A DNA stretch of 64,000 nucleotides, from NCBI RefSeq assembly GCF_900199405.1, contig NZ_LT963430.1, positions 372,001 through 436,000 on the forward strand. The letters run 5' to 3'. Origin of the DNA: Beduinella massiliensis. Its GTDB lineage: Bacteria; Bacillota; Clostridia; Christensenellales; Aristaeellaceae. Under the pieces are notes generated by a model, which had not been told where the DNA came from, ran no database searches, and saw only the letters and a program-made list of their open reading frames with translations. The translations under genes and the position numbers were made by a program. Below, piece after piece: positions 16,471-24,929 of this stretch (its first letter is position 1; each line of letters begins with the position of its first letter).

Positions 16471-17648
16471 AGAGAGCGCTGCTGATCCTCATGCTCGCGC
16501 TCTGCCTGCCGCTGCTTTGCGCCTGCGGGGACGGGATGGAAATTGAAGAGCACGCGTTCGCGCTCTCCATGGCGATCGACCGCACCGGGCTGGGGCAGAT
16601 CCGCGTCAGCCTGCAGGTGCTGTCGGGCAGCCAGGGGGCGGGCGACGGCGGCGCGCAGGAGAAGAAATCGGAAGACGGCGGCGAGGACGAGCCCGCGCTC
16701 GTGCAGGACGGCTACCTGCTCGTCTCGGCGGAGGGCGTGGATTACCCGCACGCCATGGCGCTGATGGCCGCGACGCTGCCGCGAAAGCTCAGCCTTTCGC
16801 ATCTGCGCGAGGTCGTCGTCAGCGAGGAAATCGCCCGCACGGAGGACTTTTACCCGCTGCTCCTGCAGATCCAGTCCTCCTATGAGGCGGAGGAGAACGC
16901 TTTCCTCGTCGTCAGCCGGGAGGAAGCCCGCAGCCTCATCGCGGCGCAGCGTCCGTACATCGGCTCGCGGCTGTCGCGTTATCTGGAGCTGCTCTTCGAG
17001 TATTACAGCGATCTGGGCTACATCCCGCAAAGCCGCCTGGGCGACGTGCTGCGCGCGATGACCGCGCGCGTGGGCGATCCGGCGGTGATCTACGCGGCGG
17101 TGCACGACCCGGACGCCCCGGCGGACTATGCGCCGGACGACGCGCTCAACAGCCTGCCGGGCAACCTGCCCCGAAAGAGCGCGAGCGAGCTGGAATTCCT
17201 GGGCGCGGCGGTGTTTTCGGGGAAGCGGATGGTAGGCGAACTCACGGGCAGGCAGGTGCAGCTGCTGCGCGTGCTGACGGGATCCTTCACCCAATGCACG
17301 TATTTCCTGGGCGGCGAGCCTTATATGCTTCGCCAGACGAAAAAAAGCCGCCTCGGCTTGCGCTTTGACGGCGGACAGGCGACGCTTACGGCGCGCGTCT
17401 ACCTGACGGCGGAGCACGAACTGCCCGCCTCTAAGGGCGAGGACGCGCTGCGCGTGGAGCTCGAGCAGGAGCTGCGGGCGCTGCTTTCAAAGCTGCAGGC
17501 GTTCGGCAGCGACTGCGCGGGCTTTGGGCGCTACGCGATCCGGCGCTGCGCGACCGTCGGGGCGTGGGAGCAGTCGGGGTGGCCGCAGGCGTACGCGGCC
17601 GCCCCCGCGCAGATCGACGTGCATTTGCTCGTCCGGGCGGGAAACTGA
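16467..17648 (+). CDS. gerC: Spore germination lipoprotein GerC (C subunit)
   Basis: 393 residues with a lipoprotein signal ending LCAC (lipidated Cys20), then a Ger(x)C-family extracellular domain including LSHLREVVVSEEIAR, typical of the family's N-terminal domain, and a C-terminal domain starting near 210. It anchors to the outer face of the spore inner membrane in the germinant receptor. ATG 16467 overlaps the gerB stop. It ends one base before the convergent ArsR-family gene, with no terminator visible between. Confidence 0.93.
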   Translation: MKRALLILMLALCLPLLCACGDGMEIEEHAFALSMAIDRTGLGQIRVSLQVLSGSQGAGDGGAQEKKSEDGGEDEPALVQDGYLLVSAEGVDYPHAMALMAATLPRKLSLSHLREVVVSEEIARTEDFYPLLLQIQSSYEAEENAFLVVSREEARSLIAAQRPYIGSRLSRYLELLFEYYSDLGYIPQSRLGDVLRAMTARVGDPAVIYAAVHDPDAPADYAPDDALNSLPGNLPRKSASELEFLGAAVFSGKRMVGELTGRQVQLLRVLTGSFTQCTYFLGGEPYMLRQTKKSRLGLRFDGGQATLTARVYLTAEHELPASKGEDALRVELEQELRALLSKLQAFGSDCAGFGRYAIRRCATVGAWEQSGWPQAYAAAPAQIDVHLLVRAGN

Positions 17649-17649
17649 T

Positions 17650-18747
17650 TCAGCCGAGCTCGCGCTGCAGGGCGGCGAGCAGCGCCTGGACACGGTCGCG
17701 GCGGAGGGTGTAGCGGAAACGCACGCCCTCCTTTTGAATGTCCACCAGCTCCTCGTTCAGGAGTTCGCTCATGTGGTGCGAGACGGTCGCGCCTGTAAGG
17801 CCCGTGCTGCGGACGATCTCCTGCGCGTAAAGCGGGCCCTTGGCGAGCATGAACAGGATTTGCAGTCGCCGCCTGTCGCTCAGCGCCTTGAGCGGGGCGC
17901 AAAGCGTTTCCACCGGGTCGCGGCTCGCCTCCGCCTCGCCCATGGCGCAAAAGAGCACCCCGACGCACAGCAGCAGGCTCTCCGAGAAGCCCAGCTCCTG
18001 CGCGAAGAAGGCGTCGCTCACGAGGCCGATGGAGGTCGGGGTAAAGGCTGTCGGCTGCGCGGTGATGGCGTCCGCGTCGAGCTTTAAGCCGAGCGATTCC
18101 AGATAAGCCCGCGCGCCTCCGGCCTGCCGGAAGGCCTCGCCGAGCTGCTTAGAAAAACGGCTCAGCAGGGGATTCAGAAGCGCCGAATGCTCGCAAAACA
18201 GGGGCTTCACCTGTGCAAGCCGGTTCATCACGCCGTCGCGCCGCTCGTCGTATTGCAGGGAGAATTCGTAGATTGACCACTTGACGGCGTCCGAAAGGTC
18301 GCAGCGCATCAGCGCCGCGCCCAGGTCGCCCTGCGTGACGCACGAGAGCTGATCGTCCGGAACCGCATCAAAGAAGGCAAGGATGAGCTGCGCAAGCAGG
18401 TCGCGCTGCGATACGGCGGCGCCTGCGGGAACGCGCCTGAGCATGCGCTCGATGTGCAGCACCATCTGCGCGGGGGAAACGCGCGTGCCGGGCAGAAGGA
18501 CGAAGTCGCGCGCGAGCGCCTCGCGGGGGAAGGGGAGTCGCGCGACGACCGCGTCGTAGACCGCCTCGAGCGGGCCGAAGCAGGCGTCCGCCTGGCCGCT
18601 CGAAAGGGAGAATATGCGCGCGTAGTGCGCGCGAAGCTTCGCGGGCGGACAGGGCAGGCCGGGCTCGTCGCCGTCGTTTACAAAGGCCGCGAGCAGCGAC
18701 AGGCACTCCATTTCCGGGTCAAAGGCGGGCAAAAGGTTGAATTCCAT
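17650..18747 (-). CDS. ArsR-type regulator with long N-terminal extension
   Basis: 365 residues; only the last ~80 form an ArsR winged helix (LSDRRRLQILFMLA, then QEIVRSTGLTGATVSHHMSELL). Classical ArsR repressors are ~100 residues, so the ~270-residue N-terminal part is probably a ligand-sensing domain I do not recognise. It follows the MFS exporter gene on the same strand with an 87-bp gap containing its own extended -10. It is the natural candidate to bind the palindrome at the exporter promoter. Confidence 0.8.
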   Translation of the reverse strand: MEFNLLPAFDPEMECLSLLAAFVNDGDEPGLPCPPAKLRAHYARIFSLSSGQADACFGPLEAVYDAVVARLPFPREALARDFVLLPGTRVSPAQMVLHIERMLRRVPAGAAVSQRDLLAQLILAFFDAVPDDQLSCVTQGDLGAALMRCDLSDAVKWSIYEFSLQYDERRDGVMNRLAQVKPLFCEHSALLNPLLSRFSKQLGEAFRQAGGARAYLESLGLKLDADAITAQPTAFTPTSIGLVSDAFFAQELGFSESLLLCVGVLFCAMGEAEASRDPVETLCAPLKALSDRRRLQILFMLAKGPLYAQEIVRSTGLTGATVSHHMSELLNEELVDIQKEGVRFRYTLRRDRVQALLAALQRELG

Positions 18748-18807
18748 CCCAAGAACCTCCTGATGTTCGCGGACGCGGGCGACATCCTCGCCGTCAAACT
18801 TTTTTCC

Positions 18808-18816
18808 ATTATACCA
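18808..18816 (-). promoter_or_regulatory. Extended -10 promoter of ArsR-type gene
   Basis: On the minus strand TGGTATAAT spans 18816-18808; the -35 is weak. Confidence 0.5.
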
Positions 18817-18834
18817 CGGACGCGGGGCGGCGCG

Positions 18835-20139
18835 TCACGAAAAATCGGAGGTTTCGGGCGCTTGGGGCGCGTCCTCCGCCTGGGCGCCCTCCCCCAGACG
18901 GTCGAGGCTCCCGACGCGGTAGAGCAGGAGGTAGAGCAGGAGGGAGAGCGCGCCCGCGAGCAGCACGATCGTCTCCACCCGCAGAAACCTCGCGGCCGCG
19001 GAACAGAGGAACGCGCCCAGAGGCATCGCGGCGCAGAGCACGGCGTTGGAAAGCCCGCTCGCGCGCCCCATCATCTCCGACGGTACGTTGTGCATGAACG
19101 CGGAGGAAAAGAGGACGCTTTCCACCCCAACCCCCGCCCCGAGGCACAGCAGCAGCAGGACGGCTACGCCGACGCGCGCCGCGTAGCGGGGGACAACGGG
19201 CGCGAGGCCCAGGGCAGCGAGGCTCGCGGCGCAGAGCAGCCCCGCGAGCAGAAAGAGCGTGCGCCCCCGCAGGCGCAGCTTCGGCGTCGCAAACGCGCCC
19301 AGCGCCATGCCCGCGACCAGCGCGAGCTGCACGGCGGAGAGCGTCGCGGGCCCCGCGCCCAGCGAATCCATCACGTAGGGCGTGCCGAGCACGTTCAAGG
19401 GGACCATCACGAAGTTCATCATCGCGCCGATGCAGAGCAGCACCAGCAGGAAGCGGTCGCCGCTCAGCGCGTAGCGGATGCCGGAGGCAAAGCCCTCGCG
19501 CACGTCGCGTAGCGTGGTGCGCGCGCCGCCGGGGGCCTCCTCCACGCGGAGACGGGAGACGAGCAGCGCGGAAAAGAAAAAGGTCGCCGCGTCGATCATC
19601 AGCGCGCCGCCCGCGCCGATCAGGGCGACGATGCCGCCCGCCACGCACAGGCCCACGATCTCCGCCGCCCGGCACAGGCTGCCCGAGAGCGCCGCGCCGA
19701 GGGTGTACTTGTCCTCGTCCAAGAGCTTGGGGAGGATGGCCGCGCCGGCGGGCGCGCGCAGCGCTTCGAGACATGAGTTTGTCACCGTGAACACCGCGAG
19801 CAGGGCGGGCGTGAGGCGCGAGGCGGCGTACAGCGCCGCGGTGAGCAGCACCACCGTCCCCCGGCCCAGATCGCACAGCGCCATCATGCGCCGCTTGTTC
19901 ACCCGGTCGGCCCAGACGCCGGAGAGCGGCTGAAGCAGGATCGTCGGCAGATAGTTCACACCCAGCAGCAGCGCCATCAGCGACGCGCTGCCCGTCACCG
20001 CGTACATCATCAGCGAATAGGCGATCGCGTCCAGCGAGTCCCCGAAGCGGCTGACGACGTCCGCTGCCGTCATCTGGAGAAACGCCCGCTGCGTGCGGAG
20101 CGCCCGGTAACCTTTTTCGTTAGATGACAATCGAAACAC
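18835..20139 (-). CDS. MFS exporter (macrolide-efflux-like)
   Basis: 434 residues with about twelve hydrophobic segments and the MFS loop GVWADRVNKRRMM after the second helix, resembling Mef-type drug exporters. It probably extrudes a hydrophobic compound. The start is GTG 20139, behind AAAGG. A sigma-A promoter (20164-20192) and a 9-bp inverted repeat overlapping its -10 precede it, and an ArsR-type regulator follows. Substrate unknown. Confidence 0.88.
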   Translation of the reverse strand: MFRLSSNEKGYRALRTQRAFLQMTAADVVSRFGDSLDAIAYSLMMYAVTGSASLMALLLGVNYLPTILLQPLSGVWADRVNKRRMMALCDLGRGTVVLLTAALYAASRLTPALLAVFTVTNSCLEALRAPAGAAILPKLLDEDKYTLGAALSGSLCRAAEIVGLCVAGGIVALIGAGGALMIDAATFFFSALLVSRLRVEEAPGGARTTLRDVREGFASGIRYALSGDRFLLVLLCIGAMMNFVMVPLNVLGTPYVMDSLGAGPATLSAVQLALVAGMALGAFATPKLRLRGRTLFLLAGLLCAASLAALGLAPVVPRYAARVGVAVLLLLCLGAGVGVESVLFSSAFMHNVPSEMMGRASGLSNAVLCAAMPLGAFLCSAAARFLRVETIVLLAGALSLLLYLLLYRVGSLDRLGEGAQAEDAPQAPETSDFS

Positions 20140-20141
20140 AA

Positions 20142-20166
20142 CCTTTCATCGATGCTTGATGAAAGG
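20142..20166 (-). promoter_or_regulatory. Operator palindrome at MFS promoter
   Basis: CCTTTCATC (20142-20150) and GATGAAAGG (20158-20166) form a perfect 9-bp inverted repeat with a 7-bp centre. It overlaps the -10 and the start of transcription, a repressor position. Confidence 0.7.
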
Positions 20167-20192
20167 ATAGCACTTTGTTAGACTTGCGTCAA
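20164..20192 (-). promoter_or_regulatory. Sigma-A promoter of MFS gene
   Basis: Minus strand TTGACG (20192-20187), 17-bp spacer, TATCCT (20169-20164). Confidence 0.7.
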
Positions 20193-20198
20193 TAATGA

Positions 20199-20216
20199 AT
20201 TAGATAATAATCTAAT
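20199..20216. repeat. Second palindrome upstream of MFS promoter
   Basis: ATTAGAT (20199-20205), AATA, ATCTAAT (20210-20216): a perfect 7-bp inverted repeat just upstream of the -35. It may be a further operator, or part of the 3' end of the neighbouring L,D-transpeptidase gene, whose stop is here. Confidence 0.5.
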
Positions 20217-22230
20217 GATTTCGCCGAGTCCTCAGCCCACCGCGTTGCCCGGGAGGTCGGCATCCACGGGGATGAGCGTGGGCGCTCACGCCGGAGCCCG
20301 CGGCCTGCGGGGGCGCGGTGGGCGCGGGCATCGCGGACGGCAGATCGGGTGTGACGGCCGCGGGCTCCGGCGTGAGGGCGGGCAGGGCGGTGGGGTTCAG
20401 CGACGGGTCGTAGAGCGCGGCGAGCGTGTCCTTGCCCGCGACGCCGTCCGTGGAGAGCCCGTGGTCCTTTTGAAAGGATTTGACCGCCGCGATGGTGCCC
20501 GCGTAGTACCCGCCGGTGACGGTGCCGCCGTAGTAGCCCAGGTCCTTGAGGCGGCGCTGCAGGAAGTAAACGGCCTCGCTCTCTACGCCCTTTTTGAGCA
20601 GCCCGGTGTACGCGGGGAAGTTCACGCCGTCGTAATAGGGCTCGGCCGTGGGCTGGGGCGTCACGCTGGGCAGCAGGGTGTCGTAGTCGAGCGCAGGGGG
20701 CTTGAGCGACTCCGTGAGCTCCGGATCCGCCTCGCCCTCGAAGATGCGGATGACCGTGCCCGCCTGGCAGTTGTCGTAGATCCACTTCGCATCCGCGACG
20801 AGCAGGCGCACGCATCCGTGCGAGGCGCGCTCGCCGAGCTTCTTGTACGAGCTGACCGAAAGCGCGCGTTCGTTGGGCGCGCTGTAGAGCACGGAATGAA
20901 AGGCGTTGAGCGAGTCGATGCGCGTCAGGTACTGGGCGTGCGAGTCCCACTCCGGGAAGTAGCCCCAGCGCGCGCGCTTGCTGGGCATCGTGACGGTTTC
21001 GATCGGCGTGGGATTGCTCTTCGTGCCGGTGGAGCAGATCATCCGGCGCACGACGGTTTTGTATTCCCCGTTTGCGTCGAGCCCATAGGCGGTGGTGATC
21101 TGGTTGGTCACATCCACCTCCAGCAGGTAGGGCATGGGCGCGGGGGTCGCCGTCGGGCGCGGGGTGGCGTCTGCGGGTACGGGCTGCGGGTCGGCGAAGA
21201 GCGCCTCCTGCGTGTCACGCCCGGCGACGCCGTCCACCTTGAGGCCGTTGTTCTTCTGAAAGGCGCGCACGGCGGCGCGGGTCTGCTTGTAGTAGCCGCC
21301 GGTGATCTTCGCGTCGTAATAGCCCAGCTCCGTAAGCCGCTGCTGCAGGCGGGACACGTCGTCGCCCGTGGAGCCGTACTCCAGCTTTTTCGTGTAGGAA
21401 AAGGGCTGCGGCTCCTGCGTCGGCTGGGGCGTCGTGGGCACCGAGGCGGGGCGAAGCCCCTCCTGTGGCCCGGGCGTTTGAAGGTCGGGGGCGTTCACGG
21501 GCTTTGCCGCCGAGCCGTCCTTGCAGACGGCCGCGCCCATCATCGCGTTCCAGGTGCCGCTGCCGACCACGCCGTCCTCCCGAAGGCCGTTCTTCTTTTG
21601 AAAGGCCTCCACCGCCTGCGTCGTCTTGTCGTAATAGCCGCCGGTGAATTTTTCCTTGAAGTAGCCCAGCTCCGCCAGGCGCATTTGCACGGCCTTTACG
21701 TCGTCGCCCTGCATGCCGTAGGTAAGCGTGCGCGTGAGGGTGACGCCCTCGTAGAGCGCCGTGCCGCCCTCAGGCGCGGGCGTCGCCGTGGCGGGGACGA
21801 TCCAGCCGGCGGTGTCCTGCGGTGCGGCCGTGGGCGGCATCGCCTGCGTCGTGCCGCCGATGGAGGCGGCGTTTTCGTCCATCAGCGTGTTCCAGGTGGT
21901 GGTGTTGACGCGCCCGGTCTGCGCGAGGCCGGTGCGCTGCTGGAAGGCGAGCACGGCCTGCGCCGTGGCCGCGTCGAATACGTCGCCGGAGCCGTCCGCG
22001 AGGTAGCCGAGGGCGAAGAGGCGGCTGCGCACCATCGAGACGGCCTCGCCCGTCGTGCCCTCGTAGAGCGCGGCGAAGGGCGTGGGCGCGGGTTCGGCGT
22101 CCGCGTCGTCGCTCACGGAGAAGTCGGACAGCGGGTTTCTGTATTCCTCGGGGATGACGATGGCGTCCTCCGCATGTACGGCGGGGACGCACAGGAGCAT
22201 CAGGCATACGATTGCGGCGGCTCGTTTCAT
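20212..22230 (-). CDS. Secreted L,D-transpeptidase with four peptidoglycan-binding modules
   Basis: 672 residues: Sec signal peptide (1-20), then PG_binding_1 modules at about 55-115, 165-225 and 280-345, a YkuD catalytic domain at about 365-505, and a fourth PG-binding module at about 535-608. The active-site segment SHGCVRL contains His471 and Cys473. Linkers rich in Pro, Thr and Ala separate the modules. It should make 3-3 peptidoglycan cross-links or attach proteins to the wall. Modules on both sides of the catalytic domain are uncommon. The last ~60 residues are low in complexity. ATG 22230 follows GGAAGG. It has its own promoter at 22268-22296. Confidence 0.9.
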   Translation of the reverse strand: MKRAAAIVCLMLLCVPAVHAEDAIVIPEEYRNPLSDFSVSDDADAEPAPTPFAALYEGTTGEAVSMVRSRLFALGYLADGSGDVFDAATAQAVLAFQQRTGLAQTGRVNTTTWNTLMDENAASIGGTTQAMPPTAAPQDTAGWIVPATATPAPEGGTALYEGVTLTRTLTYGMQGDDVKAVQMRLAELGYFKEKFTGGYYDKTTQAVEAFQKKNGLREDGVVGSGTWNAMMGAAVCKDGSAAKPVNAPDLQTPGPQEGLRPASVPTTPQPTQEPQPFSYTKKLEYGSTGDDVSRLQQRLTELGYYDAKITGGYYKQTRAAVRAFQKNNGLKVDGVAGRDTQEALFADPQPVPADATPRPTATPAPMPYLLEVDVTNQITTAYGLDANGEYKTVVRRMICSTGTKSNPTPIETVTMPSKRARWGYFPEWDSHAQYLTRIDSLNAFHSVLYSAPNERALSVSSYKKLGERASHGCVRLLVADAKWIYDNCQAGTVIRIFEGEADPELTESLKPPALDYDTLLPSVTPQPTAEPYYDGVNFPAYTGLLKKGVESEAVYFLQRRLKDLGYYGGTVTGGYYAGTIAAVKSFQKDHGLSTDGVAGKDTLAALYDPSLNPTALPALTPEPAAVTPDLPSAMPAPTAPPQAAGSGVSAHAHPRGCRPPGQRGGLRTRRNH

Positions 22231-22267
22231 CCGGCCGACACCTTCCTTCCGGACGTAGATTGTCTTT

Positions 22268-22296
22268 ATTGTATCTGGGCGCGGCGCTTTTTGCAA
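22268..22296 (-). promoter_or_regulatory. Promoter of L,D-transpeptidase gene
   Basis: Minus strand TTGCAA (22296-22291), 17-bp spacer, TACAAT (22273-22268). Confidence 0.7.
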
Positions 22297-22334
22297 GGTT
22301 TGTCGAAAAATGGCAAACGGATGGCGGGAAACGC

Positions 22335-22376
22335 AAAAGCCCCGCCCAACTTCTCGGCCGTGAAGCAGGGCGGGGC
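22335..22376 (-). terminator. Terminator of tetR operon
   Basis: Read on the minus strand, GCCCCGCCC pairs with GGGCGGGGC and runs into TTTTGCGTTT, just after the DUF2871 stop at 22386. Confidence 0.8.
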
Positions 22377-22385
22377 GAAAGGTTC

Positions 22386-22802
22386 TCATTTGTCCTGGGC
22401 GAGGCCTCGCAGCATGGTGAAGAACACCACCAGCCCGGCGCCGGTCATGATGTGGCCGATGCCCGCGATGCCGGAGATCGAGGCGTCGAGCGCGCTGGCG
22501 ACGGGTACGGACAGCACCTGCAGCACCCCGCGCGCGGCCAGCATTGCCGCCGTCACGCAGACGCCCGCGTTGTATAGGCCGTAGAAGAGGCGGAAGCGCC
22601 TGTGCGAGAGGAGGGGAAGCGCCCGGCTCAGCAGCGCGGCGACGAGAAAGAAGAGCATGCCCAGCAGGAACAGGTGCGTGTGCACGAGGCCGAGGCTGGT
22701 GCGGCCCGCAAAGCCATTGAACTTCGTAAACTCCCGGTAGAAGACGCCGCCCGCCATCGCGGCGATGGCGTAGATAAAGGACGTGTTGACCATCTTTTTC
22801 AT
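22386..22802 (-). CDS. DUF2871 membrane protein
   Basis: 138 residues with four hydrophobic segments. The N-terminal NTSFIYAIAAMAGGVFYREF and the HTHLFLLGM segment are characteristic of DUF2871. The conserved histidines within membrane segments hint at metal or heme binding, but no function is established. It is the last gene of a three-gene minus-strand operon (tetR, membrane protein, DUF2871), 15 bp after the preceding gene. Confidence 0.85.
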   Translation of the reverse strand: MKKMVNTSFIYAIAAMAGGVFYREFTKFNGFAGRTSLGLVHTHLFLLGMLFFLVAALLSRALPLLSHRRFRLFYGLYNAGVCVTAAMLAARGVLQVLSVPVASALDASISGIAGIGHIMTGAGLVVFFTMLRGLAQDK

Positions 22803-22817
22803 GTTTCTCTCCCCCTC

Positions 22818-23477
22818 TTACTTGGCGTTTTTTCGCATGTCCTGGTAGCCCATGACCACGATCCAGACGTATGCGAGCGTCTTGGGAATCATGAGCACGC
22901 CCACCAGCGGATAGAGGCCGGAAAAGAGCACCACGGGGATGTACATCGCGAAGCTGAGCGTGATCGCCAGCGGCATGGGCGAAAAGGCCCTGTCGCCGCG
23001 CGCGCGGGTTTCCTTGTAAAACAGGTAGATGATGAGGCCGCCCAGAATGGCGAACGGCACGTTGCGCAGCACGCCGAAGAGCAGCGGCTGGCGGTAGGCG
23101 AGCCAGTCGTTCTGCGGCAGCAGGCACAGCAGGACGCGCACCGCCGCGAGCACGTAGACCGCGAGGGTGACGTTCTTCTCCCGCTTTTCGTAGCGCAGGC
23201 AGTAGACGTGGTAGAGCAGCACGTAGAACACGGTCATCGTGATGGAGGTGACGAGCTTGCCCACGCCCAGCGCGGCGGCGTGCGCCTCAAGGCCCGTGGT
23301 GCACAGTGCGATGGCGCGCGGCACGAGGTGGAACGAGTCGCCCGCGCCGAGGATGACGGCCATCAGCCCGAAGAGCCGGTGCTCGCGCTTCTTCCCGTTC
23401 TTGAGCATGAGCACGCCCAGCACGACGACGCCGACGAGGTAAAAGATGTCGAATAAGGTTTCCATGATCGCTTGCAT
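22818..23477 (-). CDS. Uncharacterised integral membrane protein in tetR operon
   Basis: 219 residues with about seven hydrophobic segments (first at 8-24, last ending near 210). I do not recognise a family. Features are a conserved-looking GDSFHLVPRA segment after helix 2 and a KTLAYVWIVVMGYQD end. ATG 23477 uses AAGGAG (23488-23493), which lies inside the end of tetR, so the two genes are coupled; the longer open frame upstream is a shadow of tetR. Its place between tetR and DUF2871 suggests that the two membrane proteins act together under TetR control. Confidence 0.75.
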   Translation of the reverse strand: MQAIMETLFDIFYLVGVVVLGVLMLKNGKKREHRLFGLMAVILGAGDSFHLVPRAIALCTTGLEAHAAALGVGKLVTSITMTVFYVLLYHVYCLRYEKREKNVTLAVYVLAAVRVLLCLLPQNDWLAYRQPLLFGVLRNVPFAILGGLIIYLFYKETRARGDRAFSPMPLAITLSFAMYIPVVLFSGLYPLVGVLMIPKTLAYVWIVVMGYQDMRKNAK

Positions 23478-23482
23478 TGGGT

Positions 23483-24070
23483 TCAATCTCCTTTTTGATG
23501 GGGTTGGGATGGATAGAGAATCCGCTCTAACAGGCACAGCAGGAACGCGCAGTCGTTCTTCCCCGCCTTCAGGCGCGTCAGCATCGTCGTCAGCACGTGC
23601 TCGCACAGCGCTTTTTGCGTGAAGCTTTCGGAGAATACCGCGGGATCGACGGCCTCGTCCTGCGAGAGCGCCAGCAGCAGGCCTTCCTCCATGTGCGCGT
23701 AGTATCGGCGCTCCAGCGAGAGGCCCATGGCGCGCTGCTCGTCCGAGAGCGAGGCCATGCGCAGCAGCAGCCCGTCCCGAAAGCGGCGCACCCGGTCCAG
23801 CAGCGCGGCGTACAGCTCGCAGAGGTAGTCCGTGAAGCGCTGGTGGGGCGGCGGCGCGCAGACGGCACCGTGCAGCATGCTGCGCCAGAAGTGCTCGATG
23901 ACCGCGACCACCAGCTCCGACTTGGAAACGAAGTAGTTGTACACCGTGCCGACGGCGACGCCGCACTCCGCCGCAAGGCGGCGGATGGACAGCGCCTCGA
24001 ACCCTTCGTCAGAGACGACGCGCTCCGCCGCGTCGAGCAGGGCGTCGCGGGAGGCGGCAGCGTGGTTCAT
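23483..24070 (-). CDS. TetR-family repressor
   Basis: 195 residues with a TetR helix-turn-helix at about 10-55 (IRRLAAECGVAVGTVYNYFVSKSEL region) and a helical ligand-binding domain. AGGAGG precedes ATG 24070. Upstream are a consensus promoter and two abutting 15-bp palindromes, so it is autoregulated and likely represses the two downstream membrane-protein genes in the same operon. Confidence 0.9.
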   Translation of the reverse strand: MNHAAASRDALLDAAERVVSDEGFEALSIRRLAAECGVAVGTVYNYFVSKSELVVAVIEHFWRSMLHGAVCAPPPHQRFTDYLCELYAALLDRVRRFRDGLLLRMASLSDEQRAMGLSLERRYYAHMEEGLLLALSQDEAVDPAVFSESFTQKALCEHVLTTMLTRLKAGKNDCAFLLCLLERILYPSQPHQKGD

Positions 24071-24093
24071 GTGATTTCCTCCTGTTCGTCAAA

Positions 24094-24123
24094 ATGAACG
24101 ATGTTCATATGAACTATGTTCAT
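24094..24123. promoter_or_regulatory. Tandem TetR operators
   Basis: ATGAACGATGTTCAT (24094-24108) is followed without a gap by ATGAACTATGTTCAT (24109-24123). Each is a 6-bp inverted repeat with a 3-bp centre, and they sit immediately downstream of the -10. Confidence 0.85.
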
Positions 24124-24150
24124 TTTAACGCGGCCTCCGCGTCCTGTCAA
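24122..24150 (-). promoter_or_regulatory. Promoter of tetR operon
   Basis: Minus strand TTGACA (24150-24145), 17-bp spacer, TAAAAT (24127-24122); the -10 touches the operator pair. Confidence 0.85.
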
Positions 24151-24162
24151 GAGGGGAAAGAC

Positions 24163-24200
24163 AAAAAAACGGCCCGCGCGCAAAATTTTCTGCGCGCGGG
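24163..24200 (-). terminator. Terminator of HD-domain gene
   Basis: On the minus strand CCCGCGCGCA pairs with TGCGCGCGGG around an A/T loop, followed by a run of T. Confidence 0.85.
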
Positions 24201-24213
24201 TCCAAGCGTTTCC

Positions 24214-24798
24214 TTACAGCCCCAGCTTTGCCATGGCCTCGTTGATGGCGTCTTCGTCGGGCTTCATGTGCTCCAGGGTATCCGAAAGCAGCCTGTCCAG
24301 ATCCCAGCCGAGCATCTGCGCGCCGTTGGCGATCACTTCGCGCGAGCAGCCCGCGGCGAAGGCGGGGGACTTGTACTTCTTTTTCAGGCTCTTCAGCTCC
24401 ATGTCCTGAATGCTGCCGGAGGGGCGCATCTTGCCCGCCGCGCCGATGAGGCCGGTGAGCTCGTCCGCGGCGTAGAGCACCTTTTCCATCTCATGCTCCG
24501 GCGCGATGTCCGAGCACAGGCCGTAGCCGTGGCAGGCGACGGCGCGCACGAGGCGCTCCGGCAGATGCTCCGCGCGCAGGATCTCCAGGCACTTCTTGCA
24601 GTGCTCCTCGGGATAGCGCTCGAAGTCGATGTCGTGCAGCAGCCCCACGACGCCCCAGAAGTCGCGCTCCTCGCCGTAGCCCAGCGCGTCCGCGTAGCGG
24701 GCCATGACGGCCGCGACGGTCATCGCGTGGCGCAGGTGAAAAGGCTCCTGGTTGTATTTCCGAAGCAACGAAAACGCCGATTCGTACGTCAAATCCAT
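24214..24798 (-). CDS. HD-domain metal-dependent hydrolase
   Basis: 194 residues. His24, the HD pair His55-Asp56 in GLLHDIDFE and a later AADELTGL segment fit a small single-domain HD phosphohydrolase. Such proteins act on nucleotides or other phosphoesters; the substrate is unknown. ATG 24798 follows AGGAGG. It has its own promoter (24868-24896) and terminator, so it is monocistronic. Confidence 0.88.
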   Translation of the reverse strand: MDLTYESAFSLLRKYNQEPFHLRHAMTVAAVMARYADALGYGEERDFWGVVGLLHDIDFERYPEEHCKKCLEILRAEHLPERLVRAVACHGYGLCSDIAPEHEMEKVLYAADELTGLIGAAGKMRPSGSIQDMELKSLKKKYKSPAFAAGCSREVIANGAQMLGWDLDRLLSDTLEHMKPDEDAINEAMAKLGL

Positions 24799-24867
24799 AG
24801 GGGAAGACCTCCTGTTTCTCGCTTTCAGCTTTGGTTTTCCGGGAAAGGCGACCCGCATTTTGTGAAA

Positions 24868-24896
24868 AGGATACCAGCGCCGCCGCCTTTTGTCAA
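24868..24896 (-). promoter_or_regulatory. Promoter of HD-domain gene
   Basis: Minus strand TTGACA (24896-24891), 17-bp spacer, TATCCT (24873-24868). Confidence 0.75.
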
Positions 24897-24929
24897 GCCG
24901 GATTCGCGCAAAGAAACCAGGCCGGGCTG

